Assembly (NCBI GenBank): GCA_905221605.1
Contig: CAJNDS010002257.1
Coordinates: forward strand, 709,922-773,921
Direction of reading: 5' to 3'
Length of the DNA: 64,000 nt
Origin: Symbiodinium natans
Taxonomy: Eukaryota; Sar; Dinophyceae; Suessiales; Symbiodiniaceae
A model generated the notes under the pieces. That model was not told the DNA's origin, ran no database searches, and saw nothing but the letters and a program-made list of their open reading frames with translations. Both the position numbers and the translations under genes were made by a program. Shown here one piece after another: positions 20,765 through 31,952 of the stretch (its first letter is position 1; each line of letters starts with the position of its first letter).

Positions 20765-22384
20765 TGCGGGTCAGAACGTTCTGCGGGGTTGACGTGGGCT
20801 GGTCTGGGAGTCTGGGATGTGAAGTGAGCTGCTGGGCGCGTCTTCTGCCTCCTGGCCAAATGGCTGAGGATCTTCCGCTTCAGCCTGGCACCTAGCCTCG
20901 AAGAAGTCCAAAAGTCCAAAATCAGAAAAATCTGTCAAAGACCCACAGAGTGTGCAAGATCTTCGCTCGCAGGTTCCTACGTTCTGCAACGCCTGGCGTG
21001 TGTGCCCACCTTCGAGGCAGGCGAAAGACTCTGCAAGGAGACGAGTTCTGCTGAACTCCCAGATACAGAAGCTTGGAATGACAGACCCGAAGGAGTTTGC
21101 AACTCACGACCTTGCAAAGTGTGAGGTCTAGGTTGCCACGTGCATACAAAGCGGCTCTCGTTCCGAGCGCTGTTGCACGAGCCAACGACGGATCTCCACT
21201 GACACGCCCGTTTGTGATATTCAGGGTCGCTACTGTAAGGCTACAAGGTCCTGCCTGGGCATGAGGCTGCTGTTTTTGCTGCAATGAGCGTGGCAAGAGC
21301 TGCATCGGACCAACAGCTAGGTGGCGGCTACACTGACTTACCATCCCACACTTGGCCAGAGATCCATCACGACCCGATCTGCTCAAAGGCTGTGTGCCAC
21401 AACGCGCCCCGATCAGCACCAAGTTTCTTGCAGACCTAAGGCACGCCATGCAGCGAAGTGAAGTGCACAAAAGGGCAGAGGAATTGAACACCCAACGGGA
21501 AAACTGCGATAGCGGCACGGTGATTCAATCACCTGCCGTACGTGCCCTTGCAAAAGCAGCGCACTAACCAGTGTGGGGGCTTCAAAAAAGCTAGGCCCAC
21601 CCGGCGACACAAGACTCGTTTCGCCTTGTTTGCGCAAGAGCTACTGCCACACGGAAAAGAAGGCTGCACACGCAGCTCGACGTCATGCGGCTGGGAAGGC
21701 CAAGGGATGTGCAGTTTTGCATCCAGTACTTCCAGAAGCTCTTCGGATCGACATGCGATGGCCAAGGCTGCTCAAAGTAAGGTATGATGCTGCAACTGCA
21801 CTCCCCCAGCGGAGTCATTGACGCACAGCCAGGCTCCTTAATTGCTACTGCTCTCCCCTGCCCGTGTCTTGAACTCGGCCAATTGAGACGTCATGTTCTC
21901 AACATTGCCCGCCATTTCCCACCGTCGGCTTCGAATGGTCTAGGCGTTGACCGTCCATCTCTCCCACGTCTCCACCTGGCAACAGCTTAGGGTTCGAGTT
22001 TGGGTAAGGACTCTTCAAAAGGAACAAAGCTTGCTCGGTCAATCAGGAACGAAATGCAAGCTATCCAGGCACACAGATCTACAACACACGGTGTGGGCAT
22101 CCAGGTGTCTGCCGGGAGTCTACCATTTCAAGGTTTCGAGGTTAGCTCTGCCCATACAACTCCTTCAACGCCCTACCCACAGAGCACGGGAGTGTACTAG
22201 GACAAACGGCTCAACCCCCAACACCCGTCAACATCACCGATACGTAGCCGACACGAATTACCCAGCCAATACTGTGCTGTGGAGCAGTGGAGCTAGCAGA
22301 AGTGCCGCTCAGCATCGTTTAGCTGAGCCTGCGACCCTTTATTTCGGGTCTTCTGTGACCACTGTGCTGAAGTCCTCAACCAGT
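20765..22384. other. No confident gene
   Basis: Short frames only. A 198-codon minus frame (20922-21518) has no motif and atypical composition. Confidence 0.3.
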
Positions 22385-22505
22385 CCTTCAAAGCCTTGTG
22401 AAATCATGTGAAATCCTGCTTTGGCCCGCAGCTCCTCCCGCAGTGCGGCGTCCGGTCCGGCGATGAGGACACCACCAGACCAAGCACCGAGAGCGCGCAT
22501 TAGCC
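22385..22505 (-). CDS. Exon candidate, unknown protein
   Basis: The minus frame reads LMRALGAWSGGVLIAGPDA followed by ALREELRAKAGFHMISQ, a compact strand-turn-helix-like stretch with good coding composition. It is not recognised. Confidence 0.4.
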
Positions 22506-24395
22506 TTGAAGAACGCTGGCCCCAAGCCGAGTGGTGACAACATGGATACTGGCAACCCCGTATCTGTTGCTACGATCATGTCTTTGCTAGCAGTACTTAC
22601 ACAGTACTTGCTGTTGCTCGGGCTTCGTTCACAAGCACGGCTGGCGCAATCATTCCTAAGAGGTTGCCAGGCCGTCGGTTATGTCCAGGTCAAAAGCGCC
22701 ATTCAGAACCGAAGCAACTCCGAACCCCACTTTTTCTGCAGCAAACTGATTTCAAGCGGCCATTCAGCTGTAGATGCCATCAGATGCCTCTATACCACCA
22801 CTGTGCCGGTGGTAAGGTCAAGAGCTCGACCCACAAAGTCGTCAACACAAAGGCTAACACCCATCACCCTCTCCTTCGGGCTTTCGAGATTGCCGCCGAG
22901 GGGCAAGCTCAACGCATCACCTGTAAACAAGTTTTGCAGCTTCCCGAATTTTCCGGGCCCCAACAACTCCCCTTGATATGATAGACACATGTTGCTATGC
23001 CCCCAACATGTCCACACAATGATAATATTTGCCCTGTTCGTCTCGATATCGTTGCAGATTGTGTTACAATTCCCCGATTCTTGAGGTTTCTTCCTCCTGA
23101 AAAATGTCGATGCCCACGCGGGGCCTCCAGCACCATCAAAACTGACAACTTAGTCCCCTGCGTTGTTGTCATGAGGCAGTCTGCCCACCGTCTTGGCGGA
23201 TGATCTTGCGCATGCTGCTTGTTCGAATGCTGCTTGTTCGCATGCTCCCGCGCAAACGTACTTCAAGTTGCATCTGAGACTTCGATGGTTTGTGTAGTTC
23301 CCCTCAGTTACCTAGCAAGAGCTGTAGGTTGCAGGGAGATGCTATAATAGCCAAAAACCCACCTATGAAACCTCTTAGTAAGGATGTTCTGTGGCTGCAT
23401 CCGAGAACGTCCGGGAAGGTTCGAGCAGGGGATCCTTCTGAAGGGTTCATCTGCCTGTTCATTCCTGTCTTAGGCCCGCCCCAGAGTCGCAGTAACGTCA
23501 GCACATCCCTTCAAACAATCACATTGTCATTGCAGATGTTCTGCACTGCTCCGAACTCAGGTCCGACTCTCGCCTTCCGCACCAAGAGCACCGGGCTCGC
23601 ACCTAATCACAGGGCTGCTGATGCAGATTTGATGCGAAGTGCGTTCGGGGGCACACCTGATCTACATGATCAACATGACCAGAGCCTTCAAGAGAAACGA
23701 AGAGACAGTTTCTGAGACTTCGAGGCGCTCTCTGGGCTCTCTCCGGCACTCATCCTCTTCTTCCGCACTTCTCCCTTTCTTCTTCCAAGATACACGAAGA
23801 GGACGTGCGGCGCTCTGGGCCAAAAGGCCTTGGCCTCGTTTGGGTTCCCAAGCTGCCAAATGTGAGGCCGCATGCCCCCCCCCCCCCCCCCCCCCCGGTG
23901 ACTTGCGTTGAGGCAAAACAGCAGAGCGTGCATCTCGGAACCAACTCACATACCTCTTGAAAATGCTTGAAAATGTCAGATGTAGCATCGTTCCCTCCAA
24001 ACTCGAAAACCGAAGCCAAGGAAGCTGAGTGGCAAAGGTTAGGAGCACCTTCTGACACCGCGTCAGCTCTGCCAGTCCTGAGCGTTTTTGGCTTGGAGGT
24101 CTTGTCGATCAACAGACGGATGCACAAACAAAAAACTAGACCCTGGTTGCCACACCTCTGTCCGCGAAGTCGGCCAAGGCAAAGAGTGACAGGTGTGCCT
24201 CTAGGCTCGACAAATCTCAGCGGCAAGCAGTTCGAAATACTTAGAAACGTGGCAGACATCTTACATCAGAGTAGCTTCTGACGGCCGCCACAGTGCCATC
24301 TTAAAGGCAAGTCGATACACCCTGAAACTTCTTTTGGGGACGAACCATCTTACGGAGTTGCACAGCAGGACCTGGCTCATCATGGTTCATCCTCG
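22506..24395. other. No confident gene; contains a C-run
   Basis: A poly(C) run of 22 lies at 23875-23896. Candidate frames on both strands overlap without motifs. Confidence 0.35.
23875..23896 (+). repeat. Poly(C) run of 22
   Basis: Twenty-two uninterrupted C on the plus strand. Confidence 0.95.
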
Positions 24396-24404
24396 TTCAC
24401 ATCA

Positions 24405-24660
24405 CTTGACACGCATCACCGCTGCGGCAGCTTTCAGCTTCAGGGTGCCGTTGAGGGTGATGGCGTCGAGGATCGTTGAATGTCGTTGAGTTTGGGGGCG
24501 GCATGTGTGAAGCATTTTCATTTGCAGAAGCCTCGACGTCGCAAGCCAGGTACTCGTAGCCGGCGTGGAGCATGTCCCGAGGTGTTTTGCAGCTGTTCTC
24601 CTGCGCTGACTCCGGGTTCCACTTGAGGTCTGTGATTGCAGTCCCGCAACTGCAGGAGCA
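24405..24660 (-). CDS. Candidate exons, unknown protein
   Basis: The upstream minus frame gives AITDLKWNPESAQENSCKTP and then MLHAGYEYLACDVEASANEN. The downstream piece, in another frame, gives LDAITLNGTLKLKAAAAVMR and a stop near 24405, suggesting an intron or frame change at about 24500. The pattern 'ITDL ... GYEYLACDV' is vaguely like the MABP domain of membrane-associated sorting proteins, but that is a guess. Confidence 0.4.
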
Positions 24661-25034
24661 CACGAGAGAAAACACAAGTACACCAATGCTCTCTCCACGC
24701 GTTGCACGGCCCAACTCGTGATGAACAGACAACCCTTCCGTGGAAAGGCCCTGCGCGCCCGAGCCTTTGTCCCGGATGGCACGTAAACATGTCAAGCATT
24801 GTAAAAACCAGGAACTTCTCCAAAACATCTCCAGTACCCTGCAATGCCTGGAGCCCGCGTCCTGGCACAGCTGCGTCACACAGCGCGGGCTCACTGCCGC
24901 GAAGCGCGCCCGAGGGTGCTGCCAGATCAAGGGTGCCTAGAATTTGGAGCGGTTCAGGGATGAGAATTCCAGCTGCGGATGCTGAGAACATTTCAGAGTT
25001 AGATCACGTTTCGAAGAAGCACAGCCCAAGCTTA

Positions 25035-25290
25035 TCGGTAAATCGCTTCCTTATCGTAGGCCAATGCCCAGCGCAACTTGGGCATTGAAGATGGGGTGGC
25101 GCGTGTGAGGCTACGACCGGGAGCAAAGAGACGTGTGAGAGTTGCGTCTAGAATGAAGCTAGTCGAGATGAAAGATGCATGGATGGTCTGCCCAGTGGCC
25201 GCTTCGGGGCGCTTTCCCGCAAGCAGGTCGAAGACCTGAGGCATGTCCGGGCATCCTGAGACAAAAAATTCCACACGTCCCACATCTCTC
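25035..25290 (-). CDS. Candidate exon, unknown protein
   Basis: The minus frame contains RDVGRVEFFVSGCPDMPQVF and then a basic, serine/threonine-rich stretch. Composition favours coding; the family is not recognised. It lies between two other minus-strand candidates. Confidence 0.3.
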
Positions 25291-25599
25291 ACTCCAATGC
25301 GACGGACCAGACATGACCAGACTATGCTTTTGCCAGCTCTTGCTCCTTTGGCTAAGCAATGTTCTGGACGGCTAAGCACGACGTTCTGCTCTCACCCATA
25401 AGTACCTGAGCCCTGCCAGCGCATTTCAGAAGCACATCCCTCAATACGCTCCATCGCACCATGTAGTTGTAGGCTTGCCAGCCTTCCAGAAAACCTACAA
25501 GTTCCCCCGAGCCCAGGTCCTTCCAGCACCACCCGCGAGCTCCGTGACAGGCACATGAAGGCCCGGCTACTCAGCAGCTTCTCTGCGGCGCTGAGCGGC

Positions 25600-25960
25600 A
25601 CCTACGTGAACGTAAGTCAGGTGCATGATGACCTGGTTGATGTGTACATGTCCTTTGCTCCACTTAACAATGGGTTGAGTCAATTTGCGTGGTCGTTCAA
25701 AATCCCTGCGCGTCTTCGTTGAAGTCCACACTTTTTGGGTTAGGAAGGATTGTTGAGGCAAACGATATTTGAAGGACTTGATGGCCCCTTCATCTTCCGC
25801 GTCGGAGGAACAGTGCGAGGAGCCCTCCCGCTTGGGATGCACGAGTCTCTCATGCATCCCACGCGGCTTTTGTTTTTTGGAGGCGGGCGATTGAAGAACA
25901 TCCCTGGACCCTTGCTCTTCGCATTCCAAAGTGTCGACAGCTGAGCATGCCCCAGCCCCC
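25600..25960 (-). CDS. Candidate exon, polar unknown protein
   Basis: The minus frame is lysine-, serine- and acid-rich (SPASKKQKPRGMHERL, SSDAEDEGAIKSFKYRLP), then ends in a more ordered segment (GHVHINQVIMHLTYV). A different minus frame (25392-25601) continues with protein-like sequence (SAAEKLLSSRAFMCLSR), consistent with a splice near 25610. Confidence 0.4.
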
Positions 25961-26037
25961 TGAGCCCAAACCATAAAACCCCTTGTTTGCATCCCGGCCT
26001 CGTAACGACTGCCGGGCACTTGAAACTAAAGGCCTTA

Positions 26038-26097
26038 AAACCCTAAAACCCTAAACCTTATGCCTGAAAACTAAACCCTAAACCCTTCTACCCTAAG
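26038..26097 (+). repeat. Telomere-like seed, C-strand orientation
   Basis: Several CCCTAAA and CCCTAAAA words. The next such seed, at 27858-27908, is in the opposite orientation. Confidence 0.8.
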
Positions 26098-26237
26098 CAC
26101 CATCACACCACAGCGAGGGGGTGGTGGTAGGGTGATTGCCCCCCCCCTCCCTTTGTTTGACGGTGTATTGGGGTCCGGGAGGGAGGGGGGGACCATGAGA
26201 AGGGAAGGATGGGGGTTGGGGGGCACCAGCTTGGATC

Positions 26238-26268
<31 letters not shown>

Positions 26269-26430
26269 CATATATGTAAAAGGAACCTCTATGCATAATG
26301 TGACGTGGTTCCTTTCTGAACTGAAAGAAGCTGCGTTAGCTGTGTTGCGTGTGAGATGTGCTCGATCACTAGGAAGTGGATGGTTCTTTAATTAGCCTGA
26401 ACCCTGGCTACTCCCCCTTGGTGCCGAGGA

Positions 26431-26825
26431 CACAATGCAAGCATAACTCTGAAACCATCATGAACCGCTGGTAAAACGCATACAAAAACAGCGGGCCGAA
26501 CAAGAGCAGCGCATCAAAGCAATTTTCAACACACTCGTAGGGATTCTTGCCGCGCACACAATGCAAACATCTGTAACACTAAAAAGGCATCCTGACTCGC
26601 TGGAAAACAGCATACAAAAAAAACAGCGGGCCGAACAAAAGCAATGCATCAAAGCAATTTTCAACATATTTGGTGTAGGGGTTTTTGCCGCTCACACAGT
26701 GCAAGCATAACTCTAAAAAACATCATGAATCGCTAGAAAAACGCATACCAACAAAAGCGGGCCGAACAAAAGCAACGCATAAAAACAATTTTCAACACAG
26801 TCGGTGTAGGGATTCTTGCCGCTCA
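26431..26825 (+). repeat. Tandem repeat, three units of about 126-138 bp
   Basis: Units begin at about 26431, 26557 and 26695, with the start of a fourth at 26826. Shared words include CATACAAAAACAGCGGGCCG, AAGCAATTTTCAACA and GGGATTCTTGCCGC. Each unit differs by point changes and small indels. Confidence 0.9.
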
Positions 26826-26917
26826 CGCAATGCAAGCGCAAGTCCTAGATACCATGTGTGTAGTGTTGTAGAGAAACACAAGACACACATCAAATCATAC
26901 GGAAAGGTTCCTGCCTC

Positions 26918-26970
26918 ATATATATATATATATACATATATATATATGTTTATATATATATATATATATC
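26918..26970 (+). repeat. TA dinucleotide microsatellite
   Basis: Two TA-repeat runs separated by ATATGTT. A similar TATA(TG) tract lies at 26236-26275. Confidence 0.95.
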
Positions 26971-27044
26971 CGGTCACCCCCCCCCCCCCCCCCCCCCAAC
27001 GACAGACCCCGGAATTGTATTTCCAGTCTGTCCAGGAAGGGAGT

Positions 27045-27835
27045 GGAAGACCAACACTCCAAAATTCCTCGAGTTTCCAAAAATCCCAAAATCCAAAAAT
27101 TCCAACCCAAGTTTCGGATTTTTGGAAACTCGAGCGGGAGCCTCAGAATCCAAAAATCCAAAATTCCTCGAGTTTCCAAAAATCCGAACATCCAAAACTT
27201 CCAACCCAAGTTTCGGATTTTTGGAAACTCGAGCGGGAGCCTCAAAATCCAAAATTCGTGCTCCCGCTCGAGTTTCCAAAAATCCAAACCTTGGGGTGGG
27301 TTTTTCGGATTTTTGGATTTTCGGAAACTCGAGCGGGAGCCTCAAAATCCAAAATTCGTGCTCCCGCTCGAGTTTCCAAAAATCCAAACCTTGGGGTGGA
27401 TTCCTTGGATTTTTGGATTTTTGGAAACTCGAGGATTTTTGGGCTTTTGGATTTTGAGGCTCCCGCTCGAGTTTCCAAAAATCCGAAACTTGGGTTGGAA
27501 GTTTTGGATTTAGGGATTTTTGGAAACTTGAGGAATTTTGGATTTTTGGATTTTGAGGCTCCCGCTCGAGTTTCCAAAAATCCGAAACTTGGGTTGGAAA
27601 TTTTGGATTTTGGGATTTTTGGAAACTCGAGGAATTTTGGATTTTTGGATTTTGAGGATCCCGCTCGAGTTTCCAAAAATCTGAAACTTGGGTTGGAGTT
27701 TTTGGATGGAATTTTGGAAACTCGAGCGGGAGCTCGAATTTTGGATTTTGAGGCTCCCGCTCGAGTTTCCAAAAATCCGAAACTTGGGTTGGATTTCTTG
27801 GGTTTTTGGAATTTTGGAAACTGGAGTTTTGGTAA
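27045..27835. repeat. Array of mirrored TTTGGAAACTCGAGCGGGAGC repeats
   Basis: The words TTTTTGGAAACTCGAGCGGG and its reverse complement alternate along about 800 bp, separated by AT-rich spacers with ATCCAAAATTC or AACTTGGGTTGGA. Because CTCGAG is itself a palindrome, both strands carry the same motifs and both produce long artificial frames rich in phenylalanine and proline. No real gene is implied. Confidence 0.9.
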
Positions 27836-27857
27836 GATTTGTTCAGGGGTTCTACAC

Positions 27858-27908
27858 GGTTTAGGGTTTAGGGTTCAGTGTTTGGGTTTTAGGGTTTAGG
27901 GTTTAGGG
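27858..27908 (-). repeat. Telomere-like seed, G-strand orientation
   Basis: GGTTTAGGGTTTAGGG and two further TTTAGGG units, inverted relative to the seed at 26038-26097. Confidence 0.85.
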
Positions 27909-27919
27909 ATTTTACTCAG

Positions 27920-28960
27920 ATTCCTTCTCGTGTTAACAGGACTCCTATAAATTATAACCGGTTCTTTTCAATTCGTAAAGGGTTCCTATTCATTTCAATA
28001 GGCTTCCTATTTACTTTTATTGGTTCCGAAATTTCAACTTTAGGATTCTTATTCATGTTAATGGCATTCGTATTAATGTTAATAGAGGTCTCATTCGTTT
28101 GAAAGGAATTCGTTTGAAAGGAATTCCTATTGGTTTAGGCTCATATTGATTTAGTAGGGTTCCTATTAATTCTTGTTTTTGCGAATCTTATTTTTCCTAG
28201 GAGTCCTATTAGTTCCTATTAATCTTCACCGCGCTCTTTTGATTTGTTAAGGGTTCCTATTCATTTTAATAGGCTTCCTTTTAGCTTATCCGAAAAATTT
28301 CGGTAGGATTCCGAAAGATTCCTACTTAGTTTCATAGGATTCCAATAAAGTTTCATATGGTTCCTAATTATTTTGATAAAGCTCCTACTAATGCAATAAG
28401 ATTCATACCAATTTCAGAGCTCTTACTCATGTTCATTGGATTCGTATTAATTTTAATAGGGATCTCATGCATTTGAAAGGGATTCCTATTGGTTTAGGCT
28501 CATATTAATTTTAGTAGGTTTCCTATTAGTTAAGGGTTCACATTTTTTTATAGGAGTCCCATTGGTTCCTATTAATTTTAGTAGGGGTCCTCTTCATTTT
28601 ATGAGGATTCCTATTAATTATAATAGGGTTCTCATTAACTTTAATAGGGTTCCTATTCATGTTAATAGCTTCCTGTTGCTTTTTATACAGTTCCGATTAA
28701 TTTTAATAGGGTTCCTATGGATTTAAGTAGAGGCTTCCTATTTGTGTTTGTAAGATTCCAAAAAAATTTCATAGTTTGCCTATTTTTAATAAGGCTCCTA
28801 CAAATGTAATATGATTCCTATCAACTTTAAACAGGGTTTTGTCATTTGAACAGGGTTTCCGTTGAATTTAATAGTTTTAAGGGTTCTCATTCATTTTTAA
28901 GGGTTTCCTCTTCATGTAATCAGATTCCTATTAAAACAAAATGAATCCTATGCACCCCAC
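27920..28960 (+). repeat. Degenerate GGTTCCTATTnATTTTAATAGG array
   Basis: About 1 kb of loosely repeated units in which CCTATT is followed by an AT-rich loop and AATAGG, so many units can form a short hairpin. No coding frame exists here. Confidence 0.85.
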
Positions 28961-29056
28961 TGTGTGCAGCTATGCTGTTCGTCGCGCCCTCAGCCTTTTT
29001 TTCGCTTCCGGGGTCTGTCCAAGGGGGGGGGGGGGTGAGCATATATTCATAGCCGG

Positions 29057-29506
29057 GCGCGGGATTTAAGACGTCCCTTGGTTTTAATTTTAAAAAGAGA
29101 GGTTTCTGGTGTTTAAAGGCGTTTCTCCCGGAATCGGGTGTTTACCATACGATCAGGTGGTTAGGCTGAATATGTAGGCCCCGCGCTCGGCATAGGTGTG
29201 TTTGGTAAGTCTTAAGTGCTGTGTCGTTGGTCAGTTGTTTGGATTTCAGGGGTTGGAGCCCAGTGTTTCGACCATACTAGATGATCAGCATCGCAACATA
29301 TCACACATCATCATCTTCAATGGTGTGAAGCTGCTGTCGGAGAAATGAGCGAAGAACCCAGGGGCGTCCTAAATATTCGGCCATACTAAAGAGCTCAAGA
29401 AGTGGTAATTTGGGAGTAAGGAACCCGATTCAGACGGCAAATACAAGAAAAACTACACTTCGTAGACAGTCACAGGGAAATAAGGGGCGTCTTGAATCCC
29501 GCGCCT
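29057..29506. mobile_element. Candidate 450-bp segment bounded by 24-bp inverted repeats
   Basis: GGCGCGGGATTTAAGACGTC at the left (about 29058) is mirrored by GACGTCTT-type sequence at about 29483-29506 (right-arm inverse GGCGCGGGATTCAAGACGCC), about 22 of 24 matching. A third, weaker copy in the right-arm orientation lies at 29361-29382. Internal words such as CCATACGATCAG and CCATACTAGATGATCAG also repeat. No coding frame. Confidence 0.45.
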
Positions 29507-29507
29507 T

Positions 29508-29735
29508 TATATTTATATTTATATTTATATTTATATTTATATTTATATTTATATTTATATTTATTTTTGTTTTTATTGTTATTTTTATATTTATTTTTAT
29601 ATTTATATTTATATTTATATTTATATTTATATTTATACTTATATTTATATTTATATTTATATTTGTATTTATATTTATACCTATATTTATATTTATATTT
29701 ATATTTGTATTTATATTTATTTTTTTATTTACATA
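29508..29735 (+). repeat. (ATTTAT)n microsatellite
   Basis: About 38 copies of a 6-bp ATTTAT unit with occasional G, C or extra T changes. It yields an artificial Phe-Ile/Leu-Tyr frame. Confidence 0.97.
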
Positions 29736-29765
29736 TTTACATGAATTAATATGAAAAATAGATAT

Positions 29766-31080
29766 CTATATATACTCGACTGGAGTCCTGTCATCATCAT
29801 CAAGCCAGCTGTCCGATCGTTCATGCACTACCATGCCATGCACGCGCTGGAAGTCTAGCTCCTGCATCATGCATTCCAGCCAGCATCGCGGGCCCCATGT
29901 CGCCACTCTGATGTCTGAGTATGTTACTTCTGGCAGCATGCTTGCGGACGAGGGTGCAGACAGTGAAGTTGCCGAATTGCTTTGCAACCCTCCACCGTGA
30001 ACCCTCACAACCCACTTGTGCAAGGCAACATGAACCTCCACCCCGTACGCCTGAACATCTCTGGAACACGAGGGCCACTCGTTAACATTTCGAAGCCCTT
30101 AAAACCCTCGCGTGAACCACTGGTTTCAAGGTGGGGATGCTCAAGCAGGGGTGGCCCATGGAAATTGTCCCAATCCCTGCCAAACGCGAAGACGCTCTGG
30201 GCGCAGGCACCAGGCAAAGTTCCTCCGCATGCGGCTCAGCTCGCCAAAGTGCTGCCTGGAGGTCATGCTGGGTTTCCCTTATAACTGATAAACTTGCACC
30301 ATTTTGTCGGTGCTAAAAGCTGGGCAACCATAACAGACCATACGGTACATCACTGTGTTGAACTGCTCACGTACACCCCTTTGGCAATCCCATGCTGTCC
30401 CGGTTTCTTCGTTTCTTCTTCTTCTTCTCGCCAAGGGCAAGACGGGTAAGACGGGAAAAAGCAAGACAAAGCGAGTGCAAATCGAGGAAAAAGAGCGCGG
30501 GAGAGAAGCCAACACGAAAGGAGTAAGTGAGCTTTCCGCTGGAGAACCCCTCCCGGCAGCTTTGAAACACTTGTCAATGACCAAGCTGAACAGTCGTGAT
30601 ATGGGATGTGTTCATTGCGGCATCTTGGCATCTAGCGCATTGCCCGTATCTGCAGCCCGACCACGCAGACTGGAAACTCCCAGGTGCACTGCTTGGACCG
30701 CCGACGTGCACGTACGTGGGTTGGGGCCGCCCCGACTGCCCAAGCAATTTCTCTCAGACACTTTACCCTCTACCCAAATTTATTTAGAGCATCAGTATCC
30801 TCTTGACCGCTTTAACATCAAACCAAATAGAAGTGGGTCTCTGCTGTGTTCGGGCCCCCATCTTCTGGCTTGTCGGGTGCTCCCCATGAGGCTTTTTGAC
30901 CGATGTTTTACGAAAGTTTTCTTTCGAGGTTCGTGTCGCTGCTGGTTCTTTGTTCAGCTGAGTCTGTGTCCGGCGGCCTTCCCTCATTGTTGTGCTCGTA
31001 GCAGTCGTCGATGATAGTTTGTAGCCACGCCATTCCACCAACCGTTCCTCTTCCAATTGTACTTGTCGCGCACGGCCCCT
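29766..31080. other. No confident gene
   Basis: Frames on both strands without motifs. The minus frame at 30784-31100 is charged and helix-like (KRLADDEREERGRARQVQLEEER) and may be the end of the coding patch listed next. Confidence 0.3.
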
Positions 31081-31900
31081 TTCTTCCCTTTCGTCGTCCG
31101 CTAGTCGTTTCTCGACTGACTGGGCCCCGGCTGTTGCGTGCAGCTCGTGCGCTCTGTCGGGTTGAACCGGAAGCCACGCCTGAACAAGGATGGTGGCAAG
31201 ACCGTGGCTGTATGGACGCGACGCTGCCGGCCCGGACGTTTGGTGGAACCCGCAAGATGCGGAAAAGGAGACCGGCCGGAACAGGCGACCACGCCGTCCC
31301 AGACCACGTGGACTCCTCATCTCCCCAACAAAGACAATAAAAGCAGAGCACGCAGCCCACGTCCTCTCTCGCAGTCACAAGAGACCGTCGTCTGGCCAGA
31401 CACCGTGAACGGGGCCGAGGATGCTGACGGCGCAGGAAGCTCGCCTGCGGAACGAGGACAGCCGCCAAAGCACAGCAACAGAAGGGCCGGAAGCGCCCAG
31501 GCGACACAGCGCGACCGTTGGGGATTGGTTGCCTCTGTCGCGGCGCCGGTACGCTTTGTAGTACACGTACGGGTCCTTGGTTAGGCAATCGACGGTCCCC
31601 GTCGGTGTCCGCGTTCGCCACTGTACTGTTTGTCCCTGGTTCTCCGCCTGGCTGTTGTGCTCGGCGTCCTCGACGACGTCCTGGTTCTTCTCGTCGGTGT
31701 CGTCGGTCGTGTCGTTCTCCGGCGGCATTCCATCCGAGGTCCTTTGCTGTTGCAGCGTTTGTAGGTGTTACGCAGTGCGGTGATTCTCCTTTTGCAGGTC
31801 GTCGCTCCCCAAGCCCGTGCCTCCAGATCCGGCTGCGAGGGCTGGCGCACCTGGTTGTCCACAACGTCGCAGCCAGCAAGCACAGCGCCCATGCCCGCCG
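31080..31900 (-). CDS. Unrecognised minus-strand coding patch
   Basis: Minus-strand frames here have protein-like character in succession: a segment after an ATG near 31893 (MGAVLAGCDVVDNQVRQPS), an acidic polar stretch (ENDTTDDTDEKNQDVVEDAE), then VQWRTRTPTGTVDCLTKDPY and a charged helical end near 31100. They fall in different frames, so introns or decay must separate them. The patch begins directly downstream of a spliced-leader-like sequence (31953-31967, minus). No family is recognised. Confidence 0.3.
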
Positions 31901-31952
31901 GGGCGCAGGTCTTCCTAGGGTCCACAGGAGTAGAGGCGAGGCGAGGACTGCC

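Larger units (their letters stand above)
26974..29038. mobile_element. Candidate 2.1-kb segment bounded by inverted repeats
   Basis: The left end reads TCAC, a run of 21 C, two bases, then GACAGACCCCGGAA. The right end (29001-29038) is its inverse: TTCCGGGGTCTGTC, two bases, 13 G, then GTGA. The interior is entirely repetitive: mirrored TTTGGAAACTCGAG repeats, a TTTAGGG seed and a degenerate TTCCTATT array. No transposase and no clear target duplication were found, so the mobile label is an inference from the ends. Confidence 0.45.

Noticed and set aside
26685-27899. 404-codon plus frame and several long frames on both strands
   Set aside because: Produced entirely by the mirrored CTCGAG repeat array and TA/C-runs.
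29410-29754. Phe-Ile/Leu-Tyr repeat 'membrane protein'
   Set aside because: Translation of the ATTTAT microsatellite.
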